A stretch of 64,000 bases of DNA from Centropus unirufus (lineage: Eukaryota > Chordata > Aves > Cuculiformes > Centropidae), in the NCBI GenBank assembly GCA_013397695.1, contig VYZI01000134.1, forward strand, positions 1,408,282 to 1,472,281. Reading direction: 5' to 3'. The first letter of the stretch is position 1; the number at the start of each line of letters is the position of its first letter. Of the stretch, positions 12,201 to 24,915 are shown piece by piece. The translations under genes were made by a program, and so were the position numbers. Under the pieces are notes generated by a model. The model was not told where the DNA came from, made no database searches, and was given only the letters and a program-made list of their open reading frames with translations.

Positions 12201-13477
12201 GACATTTTATTTCCAATTGAGAAAAGCTGCTAAGGACAGAAAAGCTTTCTTATTGTTCTGCTGATATCTGATATTCAGTGGAGTACACCAACAGCTCCTG
12301 CTGGCCTCAGTCACAGTAGAACAACTCTGACCGTTTTCTACTTTTACTCTCCAAGTTTTCTATGCAGAAAAATCTAAATTTCCTACTACTTCTGGAAAAC
12401 AAATTCTTTTAGACATATATGCTGAGTTTTATTGCCCTTTGTCAGATTGTGGCATCACTGGATCATGGGACTATACAGCTTTAAGTTGAGTGCACAGATA
12501 CCACTGAATTTATTTTTAAATGATACTTATTTGATTATAGGATCTAGTGCCATTTTGTTTAAAGAAAGAGCTTTCCTTTTAATTCTCAGTGTGATGACTG
12601 AGGCTGTGAACATAAGGGGCATGGGATTTAAAAGTTTTGTCCTCCACAGCAACCAGATCCAAATAGAATGATTCCCTTGTTATGTGGGAAATAAATTATT
12701 AAATTGCATGGTAGAAATAGTCCTATCATTAATAAATAATAATTTAAAAGAAAAAAAACAATATCCAAAATAAACTGATAGTTTTCCAAGTGCAGGAAGT
12801 GTTTCATGTTGAAAAGGCAGCAGAGGGCAAGGTGAAAAGCCTATTGATTATTCAGAAGAGTCAGAATTTAAACTACAATTTCAAGACTTGGCAAACAAAA
12901 TGACAGGTGAAAGTCAAAGTTGGTCCAGTAATTGGCCTAGGGAAAACAATCCTTCCAATACACTTACTACTATACACTATACATGATGAACTTTCCAGAA
13001 GTTATTACGGTTGGGTAAAGAGAGCTTGAAATTTGTGTTGGCTCTTTCAGCAAAAATGCCAGCTCAGTACTCTGCGGTAGTCCAGAAAGGTAAACAAAAT
13101 GTTAAGATTTATCAGTAAAGGAACACAGAGCAAAACTTGAAACTGTATGATATGACTGCAGTTTAACTGTTGGAAGCAGTTCTGATCCTTATTTCACTGA
13201 CAATATGGTAGGACTAGAAATGTAAGAAGATGATCGTAAATTCAGAAAGGGTTTTGTTCAAGATGAGTTGAGACAGATTTACAGCTATACAAAATCATGA
13301 AAAGCAAAGAAATGTAAGCAGGACACCATAATTTTCTCCCTCTATACAAAACCCTTAGAAAGCTCATTTAAAGCAATCAGGAAATGTTCTTCACAGCCAA
13401 TGAATTATGATGTGAAATTCTCTGCCATAGGGTGTTGTGGAGACAAAAAAATCTAAGTATATTGAATAAAGTGAAGT
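9206..13477. other. Intergenic, no gene seen
   Basis: This is single-copy DNA without a convincing coding exon. The open frames at 9305-9598 and 11609-11926 have no recognisable domain and overlap frames on the other strand. It contains the twin hairpins at 9980-10012. Confidence 0.6.
9980..10012. repeat. Two adjacent short inverted repeats (twin hairpins)
   Basis: The first hairpin has a 7-bp stem (ACATCCC/GGGATGT, 9980-9995). The second has an 8-bp stem (TTCCTCCC/GGGAGGAA, 9995-10012). Each has a TT loop, so both share the apex CCCTTGGG, and they overlap by one base. All stem pairs are perfect. The role is unknown. Confidence 0.6.
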
Positions 13478-14113
13478 GAATGCCAACTGTATCCTAGGCT
13501 GCCAACCGTGTCCTGGGCTCCAACAAAAGAAATGTGGACAGCAGGTCAAGAGAGGTGATTCTGCCCATCTATTCTGCTCTGGTGAGACCACACACAGAAT
13601 ACTGCATCCAGCTCTGGACCCCTCAACTCAGGAGGGACATGGGCCTGTTGAAGTGAGTCAAGAGGAGTGCCACAAAAATGATCAAAAGCCTGAAACACCT
13701 TCCCTGTGAAGAGAAGCTAAGAGAGTTGGGATTGTTCTTCTTGGAGAAGACTCCAAGGAGACCTTATTGCAGCCTTTCAATACTTAAAGGGACATTAAGA
13801 GAAAGACAGGGAAAAACTTTTTTTGCAGGGTCTGTAGCAATAGGACAAGGGGTAATAGTTTTAAAGTAAAGGAAGTGAAGTTTTGGCTAGGTATTAGGAG
13901 GAAATTTTTTACACTGAAGGTGGTGAAACACTGGTACAGGTTGCCCAGAGAGGCGGTGGATGCCTCATTCCTGCAAACATTCAAGGTCAGGTTGTATGGG
14001 GCTCTAAGCAATGTGACCTAGTTGAAGAGGTCCTTCCTTACTGCAGAGGGGGTTGGACAAGATGACCTGTAAAGGTCCCTTCCAACCCAAACCATTCTAT
14101 GACTGTATTGTAT
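13478..14113 (+). mobile_element. CR1 LINE, 5'-truncated, 3' end intact
   Basis: The sequence follows the avian CR1 3' region in order: a 'gattctgcccatctattctgctctggtgagacc' type segment (13557 on), a 'gagaagctaagagagttggga' type segment near 13711, 'ggacaaggggtaatagttttaaa' near 13843, 'ggttgcccagagaggcggtggatgcc' near 13939, and a 3' end 'ggttggacaagatgacc' near 14050 followed by ATTCTATGACTGTATTGTATG-like tail repeats. It encodes the last part of ORF2 only as remnants. The open frames here (13476-13709, 13678-13869) are pieces of this LINE, not host genes. This is the best-preserved CR1 in the window. Confidence 0.93.
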
Positions 14114-14279
14114 GAATATACTTGCAGATGAAAAAGAAAAATCATCAAAACCTGTTAAATACAAAGATATGCATTAAATCTCTGTGTCAGGTAGTCCCCA
14201 ACCAGGCTATTGGGATCTGTGAGGGCATACTGCAGGAAGTAAATCGGGCACTTTCTTCATTCTTACACTCTCTCCCCAA
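14114..14279. other. Short spacer between two CR1 remnants
   Basis: This is unique sequence between the young CR1 and an older CR1 3' end. No feature is seen in it. Confidence 0.5.
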
Positions 14280-14360
14280 ACATGTACTCCTGCCTGCCGG
14301 CAGCAGCCGGCTACTGGCCTGGACGGACCTTTGCTCAGATCCAGTATGACTGCACTTGGG
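14280..14360 (+). mobile_element. Old CR1 LINE 3'-end remnant
   Basis: The segment 'ggctactggcctggacggacctttgctcagatccagtatg' at 14309-14348 matches the ancient amniote CR1 3' end (tactgg-ctagatggacctttggtctgacccagtatgg type). It is short and decayed, and it lies about 170 bases downstream of the younger CR1. Confidence 0.6.
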
Positions 14361-17300
14361 TACCATAAATATGGTTGTTTGACAAGCAGATACACTGAAA
14401 TGAAGTTTATGCATCAGATAGTGCTGGAAGATATGTGCTATCTTATGAGAGTCCCATAAAAAGTATATGAGCAATCTATCATTCTCTTGCAAATATATTG
14501 CAGGGAGCTATTTTAAAATGGCATGGTGTGCTCATTATCTGTGCTCTATCAGACTATCAGTAGTAAGTCAGTACTTTTATATTGCCACAGATTATATTAT
14601 TTTCATAACACAGGTCATGGCAGAATCTTGGCGCCAGAACTTATGATAGTTTTAAAGTTTATGTCTCTGTTAACGTCCAATGGTCGCTTTGAGATCAAGG
14701 TCTTGCTAACAATTGGTCTGGTTTAAAAGTAAATTAATATACACCTTCTCCAAATTAGGATATGCCTTAGCTGCAGGTTTGAGATGCATTATAGTTCACA
14801 GTTTTATATGAATCTCTGAAAGTAAAACTTGACTTCAAAAAACTAAGATTTTACAAAATATTGCAGACCTGCGTGGATTAATATTCTGAAACCATGCGTT
14901 AGAGGCTGAGGAAAGGGTTTCCCCTCCCCACCCCCACTGATTATAGAGAGATCCAGTTTAAACAGCGGTTTATCTTTAATAGAGATCAACCACATTTTCC
15001 CATTCATGTAGTATCATTTAGTATCTCAGGAACTCGAAGTGCTTTACAGACATGAATTAGTCAAGGTCCTTGAAGTAGGCAGACACTAGAGTAACTCTTT
15101 TTTAGAATAAGAAGACTTCACTCAGAAATTTCACACGCTTTAAGATATTTCGCCCAGCAAAAGGCACCAAAAGAAGTGAATTCTGTGGAGACTTATACTC
15201 TCTCATATCCATGTTTCTGCTGTGTTGTATTGTCACATTATTTTAATATGTTATGATTTGAATTAAGGCCCCTCTTTACTAAAGGGATATCTGATGATCC
15301 AGTAGAATACTGTCTTTTGTCATAAGAGACAGCTTTCTGCAGCTGTGCTTAAGTTCCACTGAACTTGACTCTTCTCAATCCTGTTCCTGTTGGCAAAGTC
15401 CACTTCTGCCATTGAATTTCCAATGAGCTCATGACTCACTGCAGTGTCATCTTCTGAAATCAGAAGCACTCGTTCAGAAATGACTCCTTTCTCCAGAATA
15501 TTCCCTGTAGGTTAAGTTCACATACTTGCAATAACAAAGCCATTATTCACTGCTCAAATTACATTCCCTATTTGAAAGAGAAGAGAGAGTACAGCATTTT
15601 GGGGAAGCTGGAGGCTGGCAAGTCGAGTGGAGCAAAGCTGGTGCCTGCTACTGCCCTTCGCTATGAGCTACTGAAAAGGGATGTTTTGACTCACCTAGAG
15701 GATCAGTAACTGGAGATGTTTTAGCAAACAGCCTTTGAGATTGGAGACAATGAATCACTCCACTTTAAACAAAAAAAACCCCAAAACAACCACTAAAACA
15801 AACAGAAAAAAAAGACTAAACTTTCATTGGAAGCAGCCTGTTCCCCAGTGAAATGGTTTGTGAATGTAAATAGTGAATGTAAAGGAAGAACAAGGAGGGA
15901 AAGTTGAAGCACAGAGGTAAGGCTGGTCCTGGCCAGCCATATAAATTCACTTGCAGTTTGCTAAGTTTTGCGAAGTGGGTGGTAAATGTGGCTTCCTAGT
16001 ATATTGATGGGGTACTTCCAAAGGAAATTAAAAAGCTAGTGGAAGCAATCCTGGAACTTAACCTTGCCAGGAGTGGAGCTAGCAGTGTTGGCTAAAATGC
16101 TAAATTCTGCCTCTCCTTTGGCAGCTCTGGTTTTCAGGAAAAGCTGAGCTTCTTGAAAGTTCAGTCCCTTTACATTTCTTCTCAAGTTGAGTACTCAAAC
16201 CATGATTCACTGCTTCTTGCATTAGGCAGGGATCAACTCATGTTAGTGCCTCTGTTTAAATGCCCTGGTGGTTTTTTTTTTGTGGCAAGTTTACCATAAA
16301 GTATCAAGATTTGTTTTAACGTCTTCTATTTTAGAAGAGGAACATTTCAATGAAGAAAAGCAACAGAAAAAAAGACTCTCTTCAAGTGAGACAGAACAAA
16401 CTATGAACCTCTCCCTCTTTTAAATCCTTTTCCTTTCATGGAGAGCTTTACACTCTTCACAAAATAAAATAAAATGTGGAATTACTTATGTGAGTAGGCA
16501 AAATGTTCAGAAATGAGTCACGATATTTTCAGGAAGTTACAATACAAACAGCACCACTTAGGATTAAAAATCCTTTTTAAATAAAAAGTGACCGCTTATC
16601 TTAAAACCTTTCACGTAATCCAGAGGCCAAGGGTTGGTTCAAAATAGAGCTTTACAGAATTCCTACATATTTTTTCGACATCTTTATTAGGTTTGAGACT
16701 TCTGCTGCCTTCTGTGGGAAAAGGAGCATGAAATTATCTTAGTTGTTCTTGGATTTTTTCTAGGTTCCTAACACCTCCAGCTGATCTCCAACGAAGCAGC
16801 CTGCTGATTTTGTGGAACTGAAGGAAGACAGGGGGGATTATAGTCCTTGGGTTAGGAGAAAGCACTATTCTGGACTATGGAATATGGCTGTTAGGAAGAA
16901 CTTTGCTTTAGTATGGAACTTACCAGGAAAGCAGTGCAAGGGCTGCATACAAATGACAAGCTGTGGTAGCAGAACAACTAGGGCAGTGAGAATTGCCACA
17001 GTCTGGATGAACTGCATCACAGAAGTAACTCAATGAAAGTGAAGAATGACAGTAATTTCCCAGAGTCTGTATCCTTAATGAGCATGAGATCCCTATAATT
17101 TTACTGACAATGCATTTGATGTACTGTTCTCCAGTTTATTGCAGAAGCAGCAGGAAGCCTCTTTGAAAGGCAAAACAGCAAAATAAAAAAAAACCCCAAA
17201 TTGTAGAAAATTAATGATTATGTCTTATGTGTCCACGCCCCTGAGTCATTTTCTTCCTGAAGTTGTGTTCTGACCCCTGTGACAAGGAACACCATGTTGA

Positions 17301-17530
17301 TACTTGGAGTCCCATAACGACTTTGTTTCTTTTTTTACCCACTAACAATGCCATTATACTGCTGCAGAAAAAGCTTTGAATCAAGAGTAGTGTGGCCTGG
17401 GAAGCAATACTTCAAGTCTGTTCTGCATGGTGAGATTTCAATTGGAGCATGCAGCCAGGTTTGAATCCTTCAGACATTAAGGAAGAGGGAATGTTAGCAA
17501 AGATGGTCTATGGGAGGTACTTAATATGCC
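14361..17530. other. Intergenic, no gene seen
   Basis: This is AT-rich single-copy DNA with A-rich stretches near 15770-15815 and 16460-16475. No coding exon, RNA gene or clear repeat is recognised. Confidence 0.55.
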
Positions 17531-17888
17531 TGCACAGAAGGCTGGAAAGTATGATATATGAGGACAGATTGAAGAAATTAGGGTTGTTTTTTTTTTGTAT
17601 AGAAAGCAAATGAAAGAGCAGGAAACATAATAGTCTCAAAACACCTAGAAAATTGCTGCAAGAAAGAATAATCTGCTTCCTATGTCCTTGGTAGCTAACA
17701 CTAGGAGTACTAGGTCTCGGCTACAAAAAAGGAGCTTAGATTTGGCATTTGAAAAACCAAAGCTTGGACGGCTTGTCTTTGCCACACATGGCTTTAAGAT
17801 AAAGGACGTGTTGAAATATAGCTGACCCTGCCTTGGGGCAGGAGGCTGGAGCTAGAGATCTCTCCAGTTCCTTCCAACCTTCCAAGCA
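17531..17888 (+). mobile_element. Decayed CR1 LINE 3' region
   Basis: Recognisable, strongly diverged CR1 blocks occur in the right order: 'gaggacagattgaagaaattagggttgtt' (17561 on), a 'gaataatctgcttcctatgtcc' type block, and a 3' end reading 'gatctctccagttccttccaacctt' at 17857-17881. The tail repeats are lost. It is older than the 13.5 kb copy. Confidence 0.75.
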
Positions 17889-19028
17889 CATGGTCGTAAA
17901 AGGAGAAATAATGGCTAGCTGTCCCTGTTGCCTGTTTTATGGGCACAGGAGGAGCAGTCTCCCCCAAAATTTATGCTGGGCTGATCTTGGTGAAAACACT
18001 TGTTTGGTCCTGGGTAAAATGCTGAATTATTACAATCCCTGTATGGACCTAGGATAATTTTGACACAAGCAAAGAACACAACCGCAATACAATGCATGCA
18101 CTATGGGAAGGCAGAGTAATATAAAGAAAATCCTCTTACTGGGGATGATCTAAGATCTTTCTCAGCAATAAGATTTGTAGGGGGTTGTAGATCCCTAAAC
18201 TCGTTCCTTTCCATAATGACTCTGAGGAGTGCAGCCATCTGGCCTTGGGGAAGGTGAAGCTATAAATGGCTTCTGCAAAGTGCATGTTAAAAGGAGTGAC
18301 TAGCTCTGATAAAAAAGCAGTAGATAAAAGCTTTGTAAGAACTGGTGAGTGCAGGTGTTTCCAGGGTCCAGAGCAAACTAGTGTGGGAGGATTCCAAATT
18401 TCCTGTCAGCGTGTGTGCTTTACTCTTCCAGCACGTCTTGCAATGTGCCCACAAACATTTACCTTCTCCAGCTTGAGCTGAAGCTAGTCATTTACTAATT
18501 AAACAAAAATGCTGTTCAGAGAGTTCGTTTTGCTGCCAGAGAACCCTAAAACTGGCACGAACCAACATGAGGCAATGCCCCAGCTCAGCCCCTTGCAACA
18601 GTCCCTGGATGTTTCCTTTACACACCAGGCAACGCAGTGCCCAGCCTGAAGCTGCACAAATCTGAAGAGACAGCAAATATCCACATTCACATCTGTCAGC
18701 AGCAAGCACAGCCTTGGAGTGGTAAATCTGCCAACTCAGATTAGGGATTAGCAATAAAGACTCAATTAATAAATAGCAGCGAAAGTGAGGATGGCTGAGA
18801 AGTTTTAGAGCATGGAGCAAGAACTCATATTTGCTGGCCACCCATTCAGTTCAGGAGGAGGTTCTTCCATTCATGTAACGTATCTGAGTCTCCTAACAGT
18901 GAGATGAGGAAGACACTGTTGCTGTTTACTTGTAACCCGGTTTTACAGACTTCTTTTATTTTTATTGTGGGGAAAATGAGAGCAGGTTAAAATTTGTCTG
19001 TGTAAACCTGTGTGCTGTCCAAATATCA

Positions 19029-19070
19029 AAATATCGGTGACTTTCAAAAAATATCAGTGACTTCAAAAAA
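19029..19070. repeat. 20-bp imperfect tandem duplication
   Basis: Two copies of an 'aaatatcRgtgactt-caaa' unit with a 20-base period follow each other. The cores ATATCGGTGA and ATATCAGTGA start at 19031 and 19051. This is a simple local duplication. Confidence 0.7.
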
Positions 19071-21466
19071 TGAGGGAAAGGAGTTGGTTGCAGTAATAGA
19101 CCAAGAGCAAGCCAAAACAGCCATACGGGAGGGAGACTGCAGAAAAGCGCATCCCTGAATCAGGTAGTTTGAGGTGCAGATGGGTGCTCCTTTGGGAGCA
19201 CAAACTCTGCAAGAATGACCAGATTTCAGCACCCTTCACTGCTGCTGATGTGTGGTTGACTTCCAGTTTTGAACACTGGATGGAGAAATCGCAGTAAAAA
19301 AATCTTCTATACCTCAATGACTTGATTATGAAGTAGAGCCTATAAGGTACATAAACACTTATATGCAGAAATATTTGTGGGAAGACACTATTTTGTTTTA
19401 GTAAGAGTCAAAAGAATATGAAATATTGTTTATATTTTTAATAGCTACAACCTGAAAGGTCCAAAACCTTACTGGTTTTGGGAAATCAGCACGATTGTGT
19501 TACCAGTAAAATCTTACATGAACTCTCTTGATTTCATGCCATGTACCATTTTTCACCAGTGACGTGGAAGAATAAATAATTCCCAGTCTTAATGATTCCT
19601 AAAAGCTTGAGCTGTCACAAAGACTGGAGGTGGTGGTTTAAAAACAACTAAGCCGGGTCACAGAAAGTGACCAGAATAGGTCTTCTGGTCACATCAAACA
19701 ATGTGTACAAACAAAAATTAATTCTTACAGAGATTGTAGGTTAACCAGAGCATGAAGGACAAGCCGCCTTTGCAAGCTCCCAGTGGCCAAAATATCTCCC
19801 ATAAACCTTGATGTGTGAGCAAGAGACTTGCGAGAATGAGTGGGGAAGGCATGCTGCTTCCTCCATTCCACTGGCGTAGCCACTTCTAAAAGAACATCTA
19901 GTTCATTTATCTGGGAATGATTAGAGAGAAAACTGATCATACAAGATCATACAAGAATGATTAAAGCACTGGAAAATATACCTCATAGTGTAAGACAAGA
20001 TGAGTTCAATCATTTAGCGTAACAAAGGAGCCACAGCATGACAAAACTTTGATCTCAGGCTCCTTGATCTAGCAGACAAAGATATAACAAAATATCAGGA
20101 CAGGATGGCAGCAAACCTAGATTATAAATGTGATTTTTTTTTACAGAATCATCACAGTTTTGAGCTAGTAATAGAATTATTTATAGTAAAGAGGCTCTAG
20201 TCCAAGAAAGAAATTGTTCATGGAAACCTCCTAATTCATGGTATATAACAAACTAGATTCAATAATCAAAATAATTCTTCAAGCCAGATAATCTACAGGC
20301 TACTAACAAAATTTCCTACAACTACTGCATTATTATTTCATGATATGTTACAAGCATGTCAAGAGACCCTCAACGAAGTCCATAGTTCTTTGTAGTCAAT
20401 ACTACACAGTTATGTCTCAGAGAGAAAGTCTCTGGCCCAAAAAGGTTTTTAAAGAAATTATTTTATGCCCTAATTAGCAGATTATGTAATTTGACCAAAA
20501 TCAGACAGGAAGGTTGTGAGATCTGAATCTTTATAGTCCTTAGTGCTACTTAACCAGAATGGCCTCACTGAGGTATCTGCTGATGCACTTACAGAGAGAA
20601 TGTCTTTCTTGAGATCTTTGCAGTGCCCACGTGCTGGTGGTTAACCCCTTGTGCCACAAAGCGGTGATGGAGGAGCACAGAAGGAAGAGGGTGAGGAATA
20701 TTGACATGTACGTTCATGGGGAATGCTTCTCCAACATTGGTGATGCACCAATACTATTGGGGTTTCAGGATCAGTGTTCCCTCTTGTTATTAGAGCCTGC
20801 AGACAGCAACAAACCAAGATTCAGATCATGTGAAGTAGCCGTTCCTCTGCGAATGGAGATACAGAGCTCTAGAGTGGGGTGCATGGGAAATGCAGGTCCA
20901 TGCTCCCCATGTGCACGAAGCTGAGAAGGCTTTGGGGATTTCTACTGCTCTGAAAGTATTTGAACTGCAGCCCAGCAACTGTGTCCCAGCTCACTATAAC
21001 CACAACTGCTCATGGGAAACCATAGCATGAGACTGACTATATCCAGGCTTTGGATGTACACTGCAGGGTGTCCTATGTTCCTACTCCCATTACCTACTGC
21101 GGATTTCCATCACCATTTACAGAGGAGGGAATAGTATTTCTCTGATTTTGTTTTAATTTTAATTTTTTCATTCTGCATTTTCAGACTGCATTTCTAATGA
21201 AGCTCAAAATTTTGAGAGAGTTGTCTCTGCGTGAGGGAAGAAGCAAAAAAAATAGGAGTTTCACCTGAAAAATGGAGCTCCATTGTTAGAGAGCTCTGAT
21301 ATTGGGGTGTATATACAGCCTCTGGGGACATGAAATCTACAGGAAACAACCATCCAGACTCAGTAGCTATTTCTTTGTTGAGGGCATCCATATGCTGTGT
21401 GTGGCACAGAGTGGGGGAGAGAAGCCTTTTATGTCTAGTGCCTCTGAACATGCACATGAACATGAA

Positions 21467-21500
21467 CACACACACACACACACACACACATACACACACA
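21467..21500. repeat. (CA)n microsatellite
   Basis: Twelve CA units run from 21467 to 21490, then a TA interruption and four more CA units follow to 21500. It is flanked upstream by ACATGAACATGAACA. Such loci are usually length-polymorphic. Open frames across it (HTHTHT or VCVCVC) are artefacts. Confidence 0.95.
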
Positions 21501-24254
21501 GGCACAGTATGGTTTTCCCTGCATCCTAAAGAGTTGGCTGATGCTTTTCTTTCAAGCGTTTATGTAACACCATCATTGCTAGTTAATGCATTGAGGATGC
21601 TGAGCAGCAATTAAACGGCAATTAGTAAGCTGAATGCTTTATTGTGGTCATAATTCCTTTCCATTTTACACAGTGAAGGCAAGAATGTCTTGGGCGCAAG
21701 CCAAGTGATTGCTCAGAAGGGTGATTATGCATTTCCACAGAATCCAGAGGGTTAAGGTTCCTGACAAAATCCAAAAGTCAGCAAAGAAGTCAGTGAGACA
21801 CAGGACAGCAGAGGTTGCTATTGTAATAACATGTTAAATATGGTCAAACATTTAGGAAACAGGGCTCCGGTGTGCGGAACCACACTCCTCGAGTCCTGTA
21901 GCTAAGCTAAGAAATTTGTCTTCCTTTCCAAGACATTGCTATTTATTGTTTCATACTTTGAACAGTGCCTTATGAACTCCAAAAATTATGGCACTTATTT
22001 TCTTATCTCACTAGGATAAGCAGCAGACGAAAGTTTGTGGAGACCAAAAGACCCTTCTCCATTTGGTCCTGTTATCCTCTCCCACATGTCCTGTGACTGC
22101 AAACAGGCATATCACAAGCTGTTCACTTGTAACTAAGCTGACTAAATGAAAAGAAAAGAGCTAAGAGTAGCCAGGTGTGGTGCCAACCTTTGCTCATGAG
22201 CTTTTGTTTGCATTTGGCAGAGTCCAGGCTCAACCTATTTATCTTATTCACTGAAAACCATATCTCTATATGTAATCGCTGCCAAAAGAAAATGGACATG
22301 TCTTGCTGTTCCTGTTTAGGCTGAGAAAAGAAAGCGGCCACCTTATATCAAATCTCAATTTTTTGCTGCAGGATTGTAGTTCCATCCGGGCCACATGGGG
22401 ACGTGGCTGTCACTGTGATTTTTAAACAGTCTTTTAAACACTTTAACAGAAACCTAGCAATAATCATATTTCAACATTAGTCAGAATTATCCTTAAACTA
22501 CAAACACCTTTTTAAAAGGATGCTATACAATCATATATGAGGTATCACTTTTGTAAACCTCAAACCTAGGAGATTCCTTCTCCAGGGGTGCAAGAATGCT
22601 TGCTGGGTTTGTATCTAGCCTAGATCTAAATCTTATTTGAAAAGCTTGCTAGTTCAACTAGTTAAGAGAACTTGGTATATCCAGCAGTTCTTCTGTACAG
22701 AAAGTGGCATTTTTAAGTCTACGTGATAAATCCATTTAGAAATTCTATCTGTGGATGATACATATACTCAGGATATGGAAAACCTTAATTGCTAGGTTTC
22801 TCAAAAAACTGTCTCTATTTTTGTCTACTTTGTTGCTCTCATTGCCTCCTCCACTTTCATGTCTGAGGGCATGATAAAGAAATGAGAGTATCTGCAGAAC
22901 TGCACTTGCTGTGCCATTGTTGAAAGTAAAGCATTCCTGGTGACTCCCTGATCTGGACGATAATCAGAGAATCAGGAGAAATTTATTTTAAGCAGCTACT
23001 CCACTGTGACTGTTCAACGTAGAGAAGGAAGGTAAATAATGGCTCCAGCAGTATTACCTGGACTGAAAGTAGGGTAAAAATCAGAAAGGCAGTAACACTC
23101 TTATGTGAGAGGATGGCCACAGCTCACTCTCAGCATGATAAAATTTGCAAAACTCCATAAAAGAAAAGATAAATTCACCTATAGATTAGTTATTGTGTCA
23201 TTGCGCTCCTAGAGAGTTTTATTTCATTTAGGTGTCGCTAAATCTTTATTAATTCTTATACTAAACGGGTATACACTTAGGAGTTAGTGACATGAGAAAG
23301 TCCTTCCAGGATGCAAGCAGAAAAGTTTTGCTCATGTGTAAATGTATCCATATCAATAACATGACAGCCAGTGACTGAAAAGCAAACAAAATTCATTCAA
23401 AATGCATGTATGTCAGAGAGGATTTACACCTAGAGCATTTCTCAAAAACTGGGAGTTAGATATGGCTGTGTAGAAGGCCCTTCACTACTTCAGAAAAAAA
23501 AATATGGAGTGAACTCTGCAGCATTTCAATACTTTGGTGCAGGTGACATTACAAAGTGACTGCATTGTTTGCAGTGTCACCAGAGCTGCTAGGATGTCTT
23601 GTGCTTAGGAAACGGACTTTAGGATATTGTTTTCCTTTAGTCTGACTTGAACACTAAGATTCAGAAGTATTAAAGTCTTATCTCTGGGGTTTCCTTTAGT
23701 AATACCGAATTTTAAAGATCGGGCGATACTTTCAGGGTTCATACTTTTTCAGAGATCGCCACCCAGTGGTAAAAGTGAATTAGTGCCAATTTTAAGCTCC
23801 TGTAGGTAGAAGCAGTGTGTAGAGCAATGCTAGAAATGACGATGTAGATCAAAATATCTCCATAAAAGCACATACAAAGAAAATGTTAAGGATCATGCAA
23901 TAAAAAGATTTTTTTCTCATTTTAGGGGAGAAAAATCAAGGGTGTAAACCACTAGAAATTTAGATGACATGGTTTCCCCTACTAATCTCTGCTGTGAAAT
24001 AAAGAGCCCTGAGTAGGTAACATTATTTGAACTATTAGCCTTGGTTATTATGAAGACAAGAACCACCTGGCCTGTACAACTCTGACTTACCACCATTCAG
24101 AAAACTCAATAGAAATGATTGCATTAACACATCTACCTCTTTAGCTAGCTGAGTTTCAAGCAGCTAAGTATCTTAAAAATTAGCATGCTATTATTTTTTT
24201 TCTGGACTATTAAATGTTACTTGTATGCTGTGTGACTGCAGTGGAAACATAATT

Positions 24255-24915
24255 ACTCCAGGGGGGGGACCTGGACAACAAGTTGGACATGAGCCAACAG
24301 TGTGCCCTTGCAGCAAGAGCCCAACGTTATCCTGGGCTGGATCATCTCACAAACGAGGAAAGGCTGAGAGAGTTGGGACTGTTCAAGACTGGAGAAGACC
24401 CGGGAGAGGTTCTCAACAATGTGTACAAAGAATGGAGAAGAAAGAAGATTAAGCTCATTTCAGTGGTGATCAGTGACAGGTCCAGAAGCAATGGGCAGGA
24501 ACTGTAACACAGGAAGCTCCATCTGAACATCAGGAAACACTTTTTGTAGTATCATAGAATGCATTGGATTGGAAGGAACTCTTAAAGATCATGTAGTTCA
24601 ACCCATCTGCATAGGCAGAGGCACCTTTCACTAGATCATGTTGCTCAAAATCCAGTTGAACCTGACTTCTAACACTCCCATAGGATCAAAGAGTGGTTTG
24701 GGTTGGAAGAGTCCATTAAAATCAGATAGACCATTATGATGGTTGACTTAGCACTAGCACAGATTGCCTAGGGAGGTTGTAAAATCTCCATTCAAAAGCC
24801 ATTCTGGATGTGGTCCTGGACAACCGGCTGCAGGTGGCCCTGCTTGAGCAGGGACAGTTGGACCGGATGAGTTCCAGCACCTTCCAACGTCAACCATTCC
24901 GTGATTCTGTGGCGG
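24255..24915 (+). mobile_element. CR1 LINE 3' region, interrupted by antisense CR1 pieces
   Basis: The host CR1 reads on the + strand: 'acctggacaacaagttggacatgagccaac' (24270 on), 'aggaaaggctgagagagttggga' near 24357, and 'catctgaacatcaggaaacactttttg' ending near 24548. It resumes at 24751 with 'gcactagcacagattgcctaggga' and runs to the 3' end 'ccttccaacgtcaaccattccgtgattctgtg' at 24882-24913. The gap in its continuity is exactly filled by antisense CR1 sequence (24549-24750). The open frames at 24225-24507 are remnants of this LINE. Confidence 0.92.
24549..24750 (-). mobile_element. Nested antisense CR1 3'-end fragments (one or two copies)
   Basis: Beginning at about 24550, 'tatcatagaatgcattggattggaaggaac' is the reverse complement of a CR1 3' tail and end. 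A second start, 'aggatcaaagagtggtttgggttggaaga', follows at 24682. The block therefore looks like two short, 5'-truncated CR1 fragments in tandem, both minus strand, inside the + strand CR1. Confidence 0.8.

Larger units (their letters stand above)
17889..24254. other. Intergenic, no gene seen
   Basis: No coding exon is recognised. The frame on the minus strand at 18488-18841 (117 codons) has no domain I know. Structures noted are a short 20-bp tandem duplication at 19029-19070 and a CA microsatellite at 21467-21500. A weak CTCF-like motif at 23755-23769 is not counted as a feature. Confidence 0.55.

Noticed and set aside
13476..13869. Two open frames that look like a small protein
   Set aside because: They coincide with CR1 LINE sequence and represent ORF2 remnants.
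21194..21614. His/Thr and Cys/Val dipeptide frames
   Set aside because: Translations of the CA microsatellite.
23755..23769. CTCF-like motif on the minus strand (13 of 15)
   Set aside because: Several matches of this quality are expected by chance in a window this size, and nothing else marks the site. A 12 of 15 match at 12817-12831 was dropped for the same reason.
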